A stretch of DNA of 64,000 nt from Hippea jasoniae. Its GTDB lineage: Bacteria; Campylobacterota_A; Desulfurellia; Desulfurellales; Hippeaceae. Every line of letters starts with the position of its first letter. The stretch's first letter is position 1. The notes beneath the pieces are model-generated. The model made no database searches and was not told the origin of the DNA. It saw only the letters and a list, made by a program, of their open reading frames with translations. Made by a program: the position numbers and the translations under genes. The DNA is taken from contig NZ_JQLX01000014.1 of assembly GCF_000744435.1 (NCBI RefSeq), positions 1 through 64,000 on the forward strand. Reading direction: 5' to 3'. Below are positions 36,386 through 45,593 of the stretch, one piece after another.

Positions 36386-37066
36386 CTATCTTAAAATACA
36401 TTCATTAACAAATCGCTTTGCAAACATACATAATGCTTCAAGTTCCTTTTCTTTAAACTCGTAAAACTCAAATGAACTATCCAATGTTTTTGTTTTTCTA
36501 AAACCCTGAATCGCGTATCTTTTTGCGCCTGAAGCAAGCTCTACAATTTCCTTTAGGTCTTCAGAATCCACAAAACCTTTAATAAATGTAGTTCTAAACT
36601 CGTAATCCTGTGCTAAATTTTTGATTATTGCTATGCTTTCTTTGATATTGTCCTGGATTTTTTGTGATTTTGTAACATGATTGTATCTGTTTAGGGCTGC
36701 TTTGATGTCCATCGCTATGTAGTCAATTAGGGATTTTTTAAGCAGTGTTTCTATAACTGCTGGGTTTGAGCCATTTGTATCAAGTTTTACCTTAAACCCC
36801 ATAGATTTTACCTGCTTTATAAAATCTACAAGGTCGGGCTGGAGGGTAGGTTCACCACCCGTTATTACAACGGCTGTTAGTTGACCAGCTCTTGAGCTTA
36901 AAAATTCCATTACGGTTTTTTCATCGATTATAGGTGAAGTCTGTTTTACAAGCTCTGGGTTGTGGCAGTAGGGGCATCTAAAATTACAACCCGTCGTAAA
37001 TATAACGCAGGATAATTCACCTTCATAATCAATGAGCGATAGTTTTTGCAGTCCGCCTATTTTCAT
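36386..37066 (-). CDS. nrdG: Anaerobic ribonucleotide reductase activating protein NrdG
   Basis: 226-residue radical SAM activase that installs the glycyl radical on NrdD. CNFRCPYC at 27-34 is the 4Fe-4S motif; GGEPTLQPDLVDFI is the SAM-binding GGE segment. I start at the ATG at 37066, which has AAGGTGG upstream and overlaps nrdD by 38 bases; the longer ORF begins 10 codons earlier. Ends 11 bases before btuB. Confidence 0.9.
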   Translation of the reverse strand: MKIGGLQKLSLIDYEGELSCVIFTTGCNFRCPYCHNPELVKQTSPIIDEKTVMEFLSSRAGQLTAVVITGGEPTLQPDLVDFIKQVKSMGFKVKLDTNGSNPAVIETLLKKSLIDYIAMDIKAALNRYNHVTKSQKIQDNIKESIAIIKNLAQDYEFRTTFIKGFVDSEDLKEIVELASGAKRYAIQGFRKTKTLDSSFEFYEFKEKELEALCMFAKRFVNECILR

Positions 37067-39146
37067 TATCCGCCACCTTAAATACTTTTCTTTCAAAAAA
37101 CTCCTGCTGTTTGCCGTCGTTCCATTGGTTAATGGGCCTTAGATATCCAACGATGCGTGAGTAAACCTCACAGGGTTGTTTGCAGTTTGGGCAGATTGAG
37201 TGTTCTCCTGATAGATATCCGCATTGAGGACAAACAGAAAATGTAGGTGTTATTGAAATGTAAGGGAGTCTAAAGTTTTCAAAGGTAGTCCTCAGAAGCT
37301 TTTTGAGGCTTTCTGTTGATCTAATTTGCTCGCCAAGAAACATATGCAAAACAGTGCCACCTGTGTAGCTGCATTGCAATTCATCCTGAAGCTGTAAAGC
37401 TTCAAATACATCGTCTGTGTAATTAACAGGCAGTTGCGTTGAGTTTGTATAATAAGGTTTTTGCAGGTTTCCCGCTGTGATGATGTCGCCAAATTTTCTT
37501 TTATCTATCATTGCCAGTCTATATGATGTGCCTTCTGCGGGAGTGGCTTCTAAATTGTAGTTGTCTTGAGTTTCGGTTTGAAACTCAATAAGCTTTTTTC
37601 GCATAAAATTTAAAACCTTTAGTGCAAATGTTTTGCCTTCGGATGAGGCTATGTTGTTTTTGATGGGTTTGAAGTTTAATAAAGCCTCATTCATGCCAAC
37701 GAGTCCAATTGTTGAGAAGTGGTTTTTCCAGTAAAAGGCAAAACGCTGCTTTATATCCCTTAAATAGAATTTAGAGTAGGGATAAAGACCGCCATCTGTT
37801 AGGTTTTCTATCACCTTTCTTTTGATCTGCAGGCTTTCCTTTGCAAGTTCCATAAGGTTTTCCAATCTTTCAAAGAATTCATTTTCTGTCTGGCTTAAGT
37901 ATCCTATTCTTGTCATGTTTATTGTTACAACGCCTATCGAGCCTGTTAAAGGATTTGCTCCAAATAAACCGCCACCCCGTTTTTTAAGTTCTCTTAAATC
38001 AAGACGCAGCCTGCAGCACATAGAACGGGTATCCTCCGGCTTCATATCTGAGTTGATAAAGTTTGCAAAGTAGGAGAGGCCGTATTTTGCCGTTGCCTTC
38101 CATATAGGTTCATATTGTGGATTATCCCAGTCAAAATCCTTCGTTATGTTTATGGTTGGAATGGGGAAGGTAAATGGGCGTCCCCTTGCATCCCCTTCCA
38201 TTGCTACCTCAAAAAATGCCCTATTTATCATTTTTGCCTCTTTTTCAAACTCGCCGTATGTGTGATTTATAAGCTTTCCGCCAATAATTACCGCTTCGTT
38301 TTTCATAAACTCTGGAATCTTTAAATCTAATGTAATATTTGTATAAGGTGTTTGAAAGCCCACTCTTGTGGGTATGTTCATGTTAAATAAAAATTCCTGT
38401 ATGCATTGTTTAACCTCTTTGTAGCTTAGATTGTCTGTTGCAACAAACGGTGCAAGCAGTGTATCGAAATTTGAAAATGCTTGAGCTCCAGCTGCCTCAC
38501 CCTGCAGTGTATAAAAGAAGTTTACAATATGACCTAAAGCAGTTCTAAAGTGTTTTGCTGGTAGGCTTTCTACTTTGCCTTCTGCGCCCCTAAAACCGCT
38601 TATCAGTAAGTCCTTCAAATCCCATCCAACACAATAAGGACCCAAAATACCCAGATCGTGTATATGAAAATCGCCGTTTAAATGGGCCTCTTTAATCGAT
38701 GAGGGATATATCTTGTTAAGCCAGTATGTTTTTGAAACCGAACTTGAAATGTAGTTATTTAAACCCTGCAAAGAAAAACTCATATTTGAGTTTTCTTTAA
38801 CCTCCCAATCGGCTTTGTTTAGGTATTTGTCTACCAGATTGATGTCTGCTTTATTCTTTAGTTCTCTTAATTGAGCGTGTTGTTCCCTGTATAGGATGTA
38901 GGCTTTTGCTGTTTTTTTGAAAGGGCTGTTTAGAAGAACCTCTTCAACAATATCCTGAATACCCTCAACTGTTGGTGTCTGTTTGAAGTAATCTGATGCA
39001 AGGCTTAAGACTTTTAATGTCAGTTTTTCAGCTATTTCTTTACCAAACTCACCTGTGGCTTTGCCTGCTTTTGCAATAGCAGCTGTGATTTTTCCAGCAT
39101 CAAAATCTACTATACGACCATCCCTTTTTATAATCTTATCAAACAC
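37029..39146 (-). CDS. nrdD: Anaerobic (class III) ribonucleoside-triphosphate reductase NrdD
   Basis: 705 residues. N-terminal ATP-cone (KIIKRDGRIVDFDAGKI, about 4-90), the 10-stranded barrel with the catalytic cysteines, a C-terminal zinc site (CPQCG at about 639-643 and CPNC at 652-655) and the glycyl-radical loop RIVGYL with Gly near 667. Oxygen-sensitive and independent of B12. GTG start at 39146 with AAAGGAGG upstream; that ribosome site can be masked by the riboswitch leader. Confidence 0.95.
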   Translation of the reverse strand: MFDKIIKRDGRIVDFDAGKITAAIAKAGKATGEFGKEIAEKLTLKVLSLASDYFKQTPTVEGIQDIVEEVLLNSPFKKTAKAYILYREQHAQLRELKNKADINLVDKYLNKADWEVKENSNMSFSLQGLNNYISSSVSKTYWLNKIYPSSIKEAHLNGDFHIHDLGILGPYCVGWDLKDLLISGFRGAEGKVESLPAKHFRTALGHIVNFFYTLQGEAAGAQAFSNFDTLLAPFVATDNLSYKEVKQCIQEFLFNMNIPTRVGFQTPYTNITLDLKIPEFMKNEAVIIGGKLINHTYGEFEKEAKMINRAFFEVAMEGDARGRPFTFPIPTINITKDFDWDNPQYEPIWKATAKYGLSYFANFINSDMKPEDTRSMCCRLRLDLRELKKRGGGLFGANPLTGSIGVVTINMTRIGYLSQTENEFFERLENLMELAKESLQIKRKVIENLTDGGLYPYSKFYLRDIKQRFAFYWKNHFSTIGLVGMNEALLNFKPIKNNIASSEGKTFALKVLNFMRKKLIEFQTETQDNYNLEATPAEGTSYRLAMIDKRKFGDIITAGNLQKPYYTNSTQLPVNYTDDVFEALQLQDELQCSYTGGTVLHMFLGEQIRSTESLKKLLRTTFENFRLPYISITPTFSVCPQCGYLSGEHSICPNCKQPCEVYSRIVGYLRPINQWNDGKQQEFFERKVFKVADNENRRTAKTIAH

Positions 39147-39151
39147 TTTAT

Positions 39152-39203
39152 AATCCTCCTTTATGATTCAAATTGAATTGTAAAAATGTATAAGTGGAGG
39201 ATT
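39152..39203 (-). promoter_or_regulatory. Ribosome-site sequestering hairpin of the nrdD leader
   Basis: On the minus strand AATCCTCC (39203-39196) is exactly complementary to GGAGGATT (39159-39152), which contains the nrdD Shine-Dalgarno. A second copy of the purine strand, GGGAGGTT (about 39240-39233), lies between this and the cobalamin aptamer and could free the site by pairing with CCTCC instead. This is a translational expression platform visible by eye. Confidence 0.65.
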
Positions 39204-39254
39204 TTTTAAGGTGGGTTAAAACTGTTCATTTTTGAACCTCCCGTTCACTTTTTT

Positions 39255-39418
39255 GTCGGGTAAGTCTCCTGGCTTGGCTTCATCCTACTTCCCTCACCTT
39301 CCCATCAGGCAACCCCTTTTAAAAGGAGCAAAACCTGACAGTGGTTTTTTTGAGGGTTTCGTCAGCCTCACAGTTGCGGGGGCAGCGCCGGATTTTCACC
39401 GGACTTCCTTGACCCGAC
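39255..39418 (-). ncRNA. Cobalamin (B12) riboswitch
   Basis: On the minus strand the B12 box GCGCTGCCCCCGCAACTG (39388-39371) is preceded by the GGTGAAAATCC core segment, and the outer P1 stem pairs GTCGGGT (39418-39412) with ACCCGAC (39261-39255). A terminal GCC-rich segment AAGCCAAGCCAGGAGAC follows, as expected. Adenosylcobalamin binding would lower expression of nrdD-nrdG-btuB-tonB. Family clear; which corrinoid it prefers is not. Confidence 0.93.
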
Positions 39419-39425
39419 TTCAATA

Positions 39426-39453
39426 ATTATAATGATCCTTAAGAAATTTACAA
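39426..39453 (-). promoter_or_regulatory. Promoter of the riboswitch transcript
   Basis: On the minus strand TTGTAA (39453-39448), 16 bases, TATAAT (39431-39426). Expected start about 39419, exactly at the first base of the aptamer P1 stem. Confidence 0.65.
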
Positions 39454-39461
39454 TAAAATTA

Positions 39462-40751
39462 TTAAAATTCCTCCAAATACAGAACTTTTCTTAGGTTATC
39501 ATATGAGAACAATTCGGCGTATCTACCCCAGTTTATTATTATCCTTATTTGTTTCTGGATTGTGTCCTGAGGAAATTCTTCAGATAGCTTACTTTCAATA
39601 TAATTTATACTGAGTTGTTTTTTTGGTTGGCTTTTTAGTCTATTAACAATCCACTTTATTAAAGGAATTTTTGTAATCCTTGATGCAAATATCTCTTTTC
39701 GTGCAAGGATACTTGCCTCAACAAATGTTTCGCCTAAAGCTGTCAGGAAAATATCGCCACCCTTTATGGTAGCAAAACCCAATAATTCTAAAGCTTCTGT
39801 TAGTTCAAATATTTTGTCAAGGTCTTCTATGTGGGCTAAAGATGGGAGTTTGTATATATCAAACCTGTGGTCTTCTGCTTCATTGAGTTTTTCTAAAAGT
39901 CCAATAATATCAACAACAAACACATTCGGAAGAAGCCTTGTTTTTCCTTTTTTGCCTGGTTCTGTACCGATCTCTACCTCTTCAGGTTGAGTTTGACCTG
40001 CTAAAATTGAGTAAATTTGATCTGTAATCTCAATAAAGGAAGATGATTTTCTGTTGCGTGGATGGGGGAGATTTATGTTTATTATCTTTATAATTCTGCC
40101 GGGATTTTTTTCCATTATAACAATTCTGTCTGCCATGAATACAGCCTCTTCTATATTATGGCTGACAAGTAGAATGGTTTTTGTGGATATTTTACCTTCA
40201 AGATATAATTCCAGTACCTCACCCCTTAGAGTGTCTGCACTTAATGGATCTAATGCTGAAAAAGGCTCATCCATGCAGAGAATCTCTGGTTTTACAGCAA
40301 GAGCCCTTGCAATACCCACTTTCTGCCTCATGCCACCCGAAAGCTCTCTTGGAAATGCGGTTTCAAAACCATCCAGTCCAACTACATCAAGAAGATCTAT
40401 AGCCAATTTTGATCTTAAAGCTTTATCCTTTATCCCTTTTGCTTCCAGTGCTATTTCAACATTTTGTTGCACGGTCAACCACGGAAATAAAGCAAATGTT
40501 TGAAAAATAATACTTGCAAATCTATTTACCCCTTTTAAAGGCTGGCCTTTACATATTACTTCACCTTCTGTGGGTTTTTGAAGGCCGGTAATAATCCTTA
40601 AGAGTGTGCTTTTTCCACATCCAGAAGGACCAAGAATAGCCACAAATTCCCTTTCTTTCAAAGAAAGGTTTATGTTTTTTAATGCTGTAAATGACTCGTT
40701 CTTTGTTTTGTAGATATGTGTTATATTTTTTAAAGTTAAAATGCTATTCAT
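39462..40751 (-). CDS. NitT/TauT-family ABC ATPase with extra C-terminal domain
   Basis: 429 residues. Residues 1-about 260 are a standard nitrate/sulfonate/taurine-type ATPase: Walker A GPSGCGKST, signature LSGGMRQKVGIARA, Walker B EILCMDEPFSALD. The rest (about 280-429) is an additional helical domain resembling the AAA-associated C-terminal domain found on some of these ATPases; it could sense a ligand or the cell state. ATG at 40751 has GAGG before it and follows the permease stop by 7 bases. Substrate unknown; no periplasmic binding protein is encoded. Confidence 0.85.
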   Translation of the reverse strand: MNSILTLKNITHIYKTKNESFTALKNINLSLKEREFVAILGPSGCGKSTLLRIITGLQKPTEGEVICKGQPLKGVNRFASIIFQTFALFPWLTVQQNVEIALEAKGIKDKALRSKLAIDLLDVVGLDGFETAFPRELSGGMRQKVGIARALAVKPEILCMDEPFSALDPLSADTLRGEVLELYLEGKISTKTILLVSHNIEEAVFMADRIVIMEKNPGRIIKIININLPHPRNRKSSSFIEITDQIYSILAGQTQPEEVEIGTEPGKKGKTRLLPNVFVVDIIGLLEKLNEAEDHRFDIYKLPSLAHIEDLDKIFELTEALELLGFATIKGGDIFLTALGETFVEASILARKEIFASRITKIPLIKWIVNRLKSQPKKQLSINYIESKLSEEFPQDTIQKQIRIIINWGRYAELFSYDNLRKVLYLEEF

Positions 40752-40758
40752 TATTACC

Positions 40759-42477
40759 TCAATCAAAATGGTATCGTTTTTCTGCAAGTCTGTAAAGCGG
40801 TTTCCATAAAAGTCTATTTATCAAGACAACAGCTAAAATCATAACAATTGTAGATGCAAGAAGTAGTGGATAGTTACCTTTAGCTGTTGAATATGTAATC
40901 ATTGCACCAATACCGGGAACTTTTATTGTTTTATTGCCAAAATTTACATATTCTGCAACTATTGAGGCGTTCCATGCTCCACCACCTGCTGTAATTACAC
41001 CTGTGATTATGTATGGAAATAATGCGGGTAGAATCAGGTTTTTCCATTTTTGAAATGTGGAAAGGTTCAATGAGCAAGCTATGTTTTTTAAATCCTCCGG
41101 AATTGCAGTTGCACCAGCTATAACATTGAACAATAAATACCATTGCGTGCCCATTAACATCAGAAAGATGCTTGCTGTATTAAGACTTCCGGGAGCTTTG
41201 ATAAGAATAAGTAATATAACAGGAAAAAGAGCTGTAGCAGGTATACTTGCGGCGAGTTGAATGATAGGCTGTAGCCACTTTGCGAGTTTTGGGTTTGATC
41301 CAATAGATACACCTACAGGAATAGTCCACAACAGTGCTATGATTAAAGCTGTAGCCACTCTTAAAAATGTATATAGAAGATCTTTGAATATCTCTAACCA
41401 TTGATGAATATTTATAAGACTAAGTGTTTTTACCATTTTGAAAACATACCATAAAATTACAATAATAATAATTGACCCTATAAGATAGAGAAATGGGTTT
41501 GCTGCTCGTTTTTTTTCTTTTTTAACTTCCTCATAATCCGGTAGCCTTCCTATTATTAAGGGCATAGTTTTGTCTAAAAGGAAATTTAACAGTTTTAAGG
41601 CTATCTTTGATTTCAAAAGAATGTTATAAAACCATGAGGTATATTCAAATTCTCCAGTTGTAAGTTGCAGCTTAAATCTTTCAGACCATGCAAGCAAGGG
41701 TCTCCAGATAAACTGATCCAGGATTACTATAATTACAATTAAGGTTATAACGCCTGCTATAATGGCATTTAAATCCTTTTTATTTGCAGCCTGTTGTAGA
41801 TATGAACCTATTCCCGGGAGGATAAAGTTTTTATTTCCTACACTGAAATATTCAGCGGCCATTAAGAAAAACCATCCCCCAGCCCAGCTCATTATACTGT
41901 TCCATATAAGGGATATGGAGCCAAAGGGAAGATCAAGATATTTGAACTTTAGCCAGCCATTTATGTTAAATATTTTTGTGGCTTCTTTTAAATCTTTAGG
42001 GATTGTTTTTAATGATTGATACCAGCCAAAAGTCATGTTCCATACCTGACTTGTGAAAATAAGGACAATGGATGCAATTTCTGCTGCTATTCTTACGGGA
42101 ATAAAAACAGATAGACTCAATAGAACAACGGGCAAAAAGGAAAGAATTGGCACGCTTTGAAGCACATCAAGTGTTGGCAAAAGTATCATTTCAGCTATTT
42201 TACTGCGTATAGCAAAATAGCCATACAGGATTGTGAATATAAATGATAGAATATAGGCGGCAAACATTCTTGCTGTTGAAAAAACAGCATATATTATCAA
42301 TGATTTAATAGATAGATTTATATTTAACCTGCCAGTTGATGCGGCATGATTACTTATAAGCTCAACACCTGTGAACAATATGAGGGCAATTGCTATTATT
42401 ACAATAAAATCAGACAAAATGGAGTTTTGTGAGGAGGTTTGGGTTTTAAAAATAAAATTAAATTTTTTTGTAAACAT
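40759..42477 (-). CDS. Double-domain NitT/TauT-type ABC permease
   Basis: 572 residues consisting of two tandem permease domains (about 20-280 and 320-570), each with about six helices and the ATPase-contact EAA-like loop (AATKIFNINGWLKFKYLDLP in the first; IACSLNLSTFQKWKNLILPAL in the second). The two halves are related but diverged, so one polypeptide supplies the whole channel. The likely promoter puts the transcript start on the ATG itself. Confidence 0.85.
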   Translation of the reverse strand: MFTKKFNFIFKTQTSSQNSILSDFIVIIAIALILFTGVELISNHAASTGRLNINLSIKSLIIYAVFSTARMFAAYILSFIFTILYGYFAIRSKIAEMILLPTLDVLQSVPILSFLPVVLLSLSVFIPVRIAAEIASIVLIFTSQVWNMTFGWYQSLKTIPKDLKEATKIFNINGWLKFKYLDLPFGSISLIWNSIMSWAGGWFFLMAAEYFSVGNKNFILPGIGSYLQQAANKKDLNAIIAGVITLIVIIVILDQFIWRPLLAWSERFKLQLTTGEFEYTSWFYNILLKSKIALKLLNFLLDKTMPLIIGRLPDYEEVKKEKKRAANPFLYLIGSIIIIVILWYVFKMVKTLSLINIHQWLEIFKDLLYTFLRVATALIIALLWTIPVGVSIGSNPKLAKWLQPIIQLAASIPATALFPVILLILIKAPGSLNTASIFLMLMGTQWYLLFNVIAGATAIPEDLKNIACSLNLSTFQKWKNLILPALFPYIITGVITAGGGAWNASIVAEYVNFGNKTIKVPGIGAMITYSTAKGNYPLLLASTIVMILAVVLINRLLWKPLYRLAEKRYHFD

Positions 42478-42483
42478 ATTTTC

Positions 42484-42511
42484 ATTATACCTATGTTGAT
42501 TCAGTTATCAA
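42484..42511 (-). promoter_or_regulatory. Strong promoter, probably giving a leaderless mRNA
   Basis: On the minus strand TTGATA (42511-42506), 16 bases, TATAAT (42489-42484). Six bases later comes the permease ATG (42477), so the start of transcription and of translation appear to coincide. Confidence 0.6.
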
Positions 42512-42515
42512 TAAG

Positions 42516-44021
42516 TTATATTTTTTTTATTAAAGCGAGCTTTTTGCCTTTTCCCCTTCCTGTAAGTATAAGTTTGAATTTAAACGGCAATGTTTTTAAA
42601 TATTTTTTCTTTGTCAATATAAGATAGTTTTCTGGTAATTTTGATGGATTTTTAAACTCTTTTATGCACTGCCTTGTATAGGCAATAATTGATTGATCGT
42701 TTATCCTGTAAAATGTAATGGGGATATGGGTTTGTGTATATGCTATCCAGACTTTTTTTGTAATTCTATATGATTCAAATATGTATAATACGGTAATTAA
42801 TGTAAGGGTAAGGATGATTGTTTTTATAAAGATGGTTTTAACGGGAATTTCTTTTTTAAGATTAATTAATGAAAGTATTAGAAATCCTGTTGATATTACA
42901 GGAATTAATTTATATAGGTGTTGCAGGTAGCAAAAAATGCTCAAACCCGCTGCTATTGTTAACTCAATAATAAAAAATAATAAACCGGCTTTTTTTGTAT
43001 GGAGCTTATCGGAGTATTTTCCAGCAATTATAGCAATGGGAATAAAAGCTGGCGTCATATAGTAGGGTAATTTATTGGCCGAGATTGAGAAGAAAAGTAA
43101 TATCCACCCACTCCATAGTAGCAAAAATTTATCTATCGGGTTTTTTAAATTTATATTCGCATACAGTTCTTTTAAGTATGGCCACCACAAATAAATGGCC
43201 ATTAAAGTTATTGGTATGTAATAAAATATTGAATAGGGATGTTGATGGGCTTCTCCGGTGAACCTTTCGATATTGTGATAGATAAAAAATTTTTTGAAAA
43301 ATAGAGCCCCGTATAGCCTATACATTTCAATATACCAGGGAGAGCTGATCAGTAAAAATGTTATTATACCCAGTAGATTTTGTAATGATAGAAACTCATT
43401 TAAACCAGAGCTTTTTTGACTATCCACAGGTAGAGTAAATATGTAAAACCCATACTAACAATCGCTACCGTACCCTTTGTTAAAAACGCCAAAGCTATAA
43501 AAATCCAGCCGATAATATATTTTTCCCTTAAAAAGTAATAGATCCCTGCTGTTTCAAAGAAAATCAGGCTCATATCAGGGTACACTGCTCTGGGTAGGTA
43601 GATGAAAAAACCTATACTTAAGTAGGCTATAACGCTGTTGGCTGCAGCTTTTTTATCATTGAATAGGTGGATCTAATCATATATAGGTATAATGCCTCCA
43701 ATGATCCTGAAATGATGGATAGGATTTTTGCCGCATATTCAATAATGCCAAATGGATTATGACCTGTTTTAAGCATATAATCAACACCAAATAGTTTAAA
43801 GGGTACCACTAATTCAAGATAGTAGAAAATAGGTTTATCGAATCTTATATGGCAGTTAAAGAAAGGTATTATATAGTTTGAATGCTCGATCATTCTTAAA
43901 GCAGCATCGACATACTTTGGTTCATCGGGAGGGTAAAAAGCTATGTAAAAACTTCCAAGTGAAAAAAACATAACATAAATGTAAATACAAAGATAAAATA
44001 GGGGGATCTGAATAATTTCAT
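42516..44021 (-). pseudogene. Broken PMT/ArnT-type membrane glycosyltransferase
   Basis: Three consecutive reading-frame pieces, each with hydrophobic helices, together form one dolichyl-phosphate-mannose/aminoarabinose-transferase-like protein. The piece from about 43971 has the acidic FYPPDEPKYVDAALRM and HIRFDKPIFYYLELVVPFKLFG segments typical of the ArnT N-terminal half; the next (43585-43400) and last (43427-42516) continue with membrane helices. The frame shifts near 43640-43680, near 43400-43430, and probably in a T-run near 43960, since the likely original ATG is at 44021 in another frame. Recent decay, as codons between shifts still read well. Sequencing error would have to occur three times, so decay is likelier. 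Confidence 0.75.
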
Positions 44022-44065
44022 ATTTGCATTATAGAATTCCCTTTAATTAGTTCAAATATTATTAA

Positions 44066-44701
44066 TTAGGTGAAAAGCTTTAAGGATAACTCCTTAAAAG
44101 TTGTAACAAGCTTTTCTAATTTTTTATTATCAAATCCGTAAGAGATTAGATTTACATAAACAATGTTATTTTCTGTTGTTATTGCCAGGTGGTTAAAATA
44201 TTCAAGATCTATTGATTCTATAAATTTCATGAGTTTTTTATTATACGGTTCATTTTCATAGAGGATCTCAAATTCATTATTATTGAATTTTATCGTTTCT
44301 TTCTTTAGCTTATCCCTGTTAAAAATTTTTGGTTTGTGCAGGTTAAGCGGGGATTTCTTTATAATGTGGAATTCTTCTTTTGCAGGTTTATTCAGCCAGA
44401 AAAGAATTTGAAGTGAATCTTTTCCGCTTGTTAAAAACATAAACGGTAGATAAAGTGCACTCTGTCGGGGAATCAGACGCAAGTTTGCCGTTATTTTTTT
44501 AAAACCTTCCACTTTATAGTCTGCAGAAAAACCTAAAACACCACCCAGGTATGTATATAATTGATCTTTTGGTTTGAGTGATTTTTCTAAAGCCTGTGCT
44601 ATCTCTTTCATGAGTTTAACATTTTTTCTATAGCCAAACAGATACACTACACTTATGATAAAGCTTATTATTATCAGAATAAAAATATATTTAAATGACA
44701 A
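44066..44701 (-). CDS. Membrane-anchored protein of unknown function
   Basis: 211 residues: one N-terminal transmembrane helix (about 4-23, YIFILIIISFIISVVYLFGY), then a soluble domain with no motif I recognise. Its C-terminal part (ESIDLEYFNHLAITTENNIVYVNLISYG) looks like a mixed alpha/beta domain. It overlaps the ArsA-like gene by 11 bases and so belongs to the same unit; a role in membrane delivery or as client anchor of the ATPase is only a guess. Confidence 0.75.
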   Translation of the reverse strand: MSFKYIFILIIISFIISVVYLFGYRKNVKLMKEIAQALEKSLKPKDQLYTYLGGVLGFSADYKVEGFKKITANLRLIPRQSALYLPFMFLTSGKDSLQILFWLNKPAKEEFHIIKKSPLNLHKPKIFNRDKLKKETIKFNNNEFEILYENEPYNKKLMKFIESIDLEYFNHLAITTENNIVYVNLISYGFDNKKLEKLVTTFKELSLKLFT

Positions 44702-45593
44702 GGTTTAAAAACCTCTCTCCTATTTTTATCAGGCTTTCTATATTTGTTGCATCTCTTATAAATGGAACGGATAATATGGGTTTATCTTTAAATGCTGTTT
44801 TTATTTCATCATTTTTTCCCATCAAGCCCTCTTTGTTTAAGATGATAAAGTCGTATTTTATGCTTAGTTGTTCTAAACCCTCTACAATTAGCTTACTTTC
44901 ATTTAAAGACATTTTATCTTCGTTTAATACTATTGCTATTCTTGTTTGCTCTCTATCCAGTAGGATGTTAATCAAAAAATCAACATATTCTTTCTGAAAC
45001 CCCAGCTCTTTTAACACTTTGTCGTCTTCTTCGGCAATGGCAAGGTCTTTATCTATAGCATCGGGTTTAATATTGGCAATGGCAGCTCTTTTTGAGATTA
45101 TCATTTTACGCCATTTGATCAATTTTTCTATCCACATTTTAGATGAAAAGGGCAGGGTAAAAATCTTTAGCATCAAGCCTGTGGGTGGTGTATCAACCAC
45201 TATATATTCAAAATCGCTATTTTCTTCAATTTTATCCTTTAATGCGTACATGGTAGCGTACTCTTCCATGCCTGGAGAGTGCTTGAGTATGTCAAACATA
45301 TGTTCAAGATTGATGATTTGTAAGTATTTATAAGTTTCCTTCATTCTCTGCGTTGTCTGGTGGAGGAATTTCTTCAGGTATTTATCTATATCTATCTCTT
45401 CTGCGAACAAATTTTTGTAAATATTCGTTTTTGTTTTAAGGGGTGTTTTTGTAATATCCGATATGTTATGCGCTGGGTCTATTGACATCCAATAAACAGT
45501 GTGATCTTTGTCAGAAAGGGCGTATGATAAGGCTGCTGAAGATGTGGTTTTACCAACCCCGCCTTTGCCTAAAAAAAATATAATTCTTTTCAT
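44691..45593 (-). CDS. ArsA/Get3-like P-loop ATPase
   Basis: 300 residues. Deviant Walker A GKGGVGKTT (9-17), switch I-like SIDPAHNISD and switch II-like VVDTPPTG define the ArsA/Get3 branch of SIMIBI ATPases. Only a single ATPase domain is present. No arsenite pump, arsenate reductase or ArsR gene is near, so arsenic transport is not supported; Get3-type targeting of membrane proteins is an alternative. It lies between a conserved-looking 88-residue protein and a membrane-anchored protein. Confidence 0.85.
   Translation of the reverse strand: MKRIIFFLGKGGVGKTTSSAALSYALSDKDHTVYWMSIDPAHNISDITKTPLKTKTNIYKNLFAEEIDIDKYLKKFLHQTTQRMKETYKYLQIINLEHMFDILKHSPGMEEYATMYALKDKIEENSDFEYIVVDTPPTGLMLKIFTLPFSSKMWIEKLIKWRKMIISKRAAIANIKPDAIDKDLAIAEEDDKVLKELGFQKEYVDFLINILLDREQTRIAIVLNEDKMSLNESKLIVEGLEQLSIKYDFIILNKEGLMGKNDEIKTAFKDKPILSVPFIRDATNIESLIKIGERFLNLVI

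Noticed and set aside
44691..45593. Arsenic resistance operon
   Set aside because: The ATPase is ArsA-like, but no arsB, arsC, arsD or arsR gene is in the neighbourhood, and only one ATPase domain is present.
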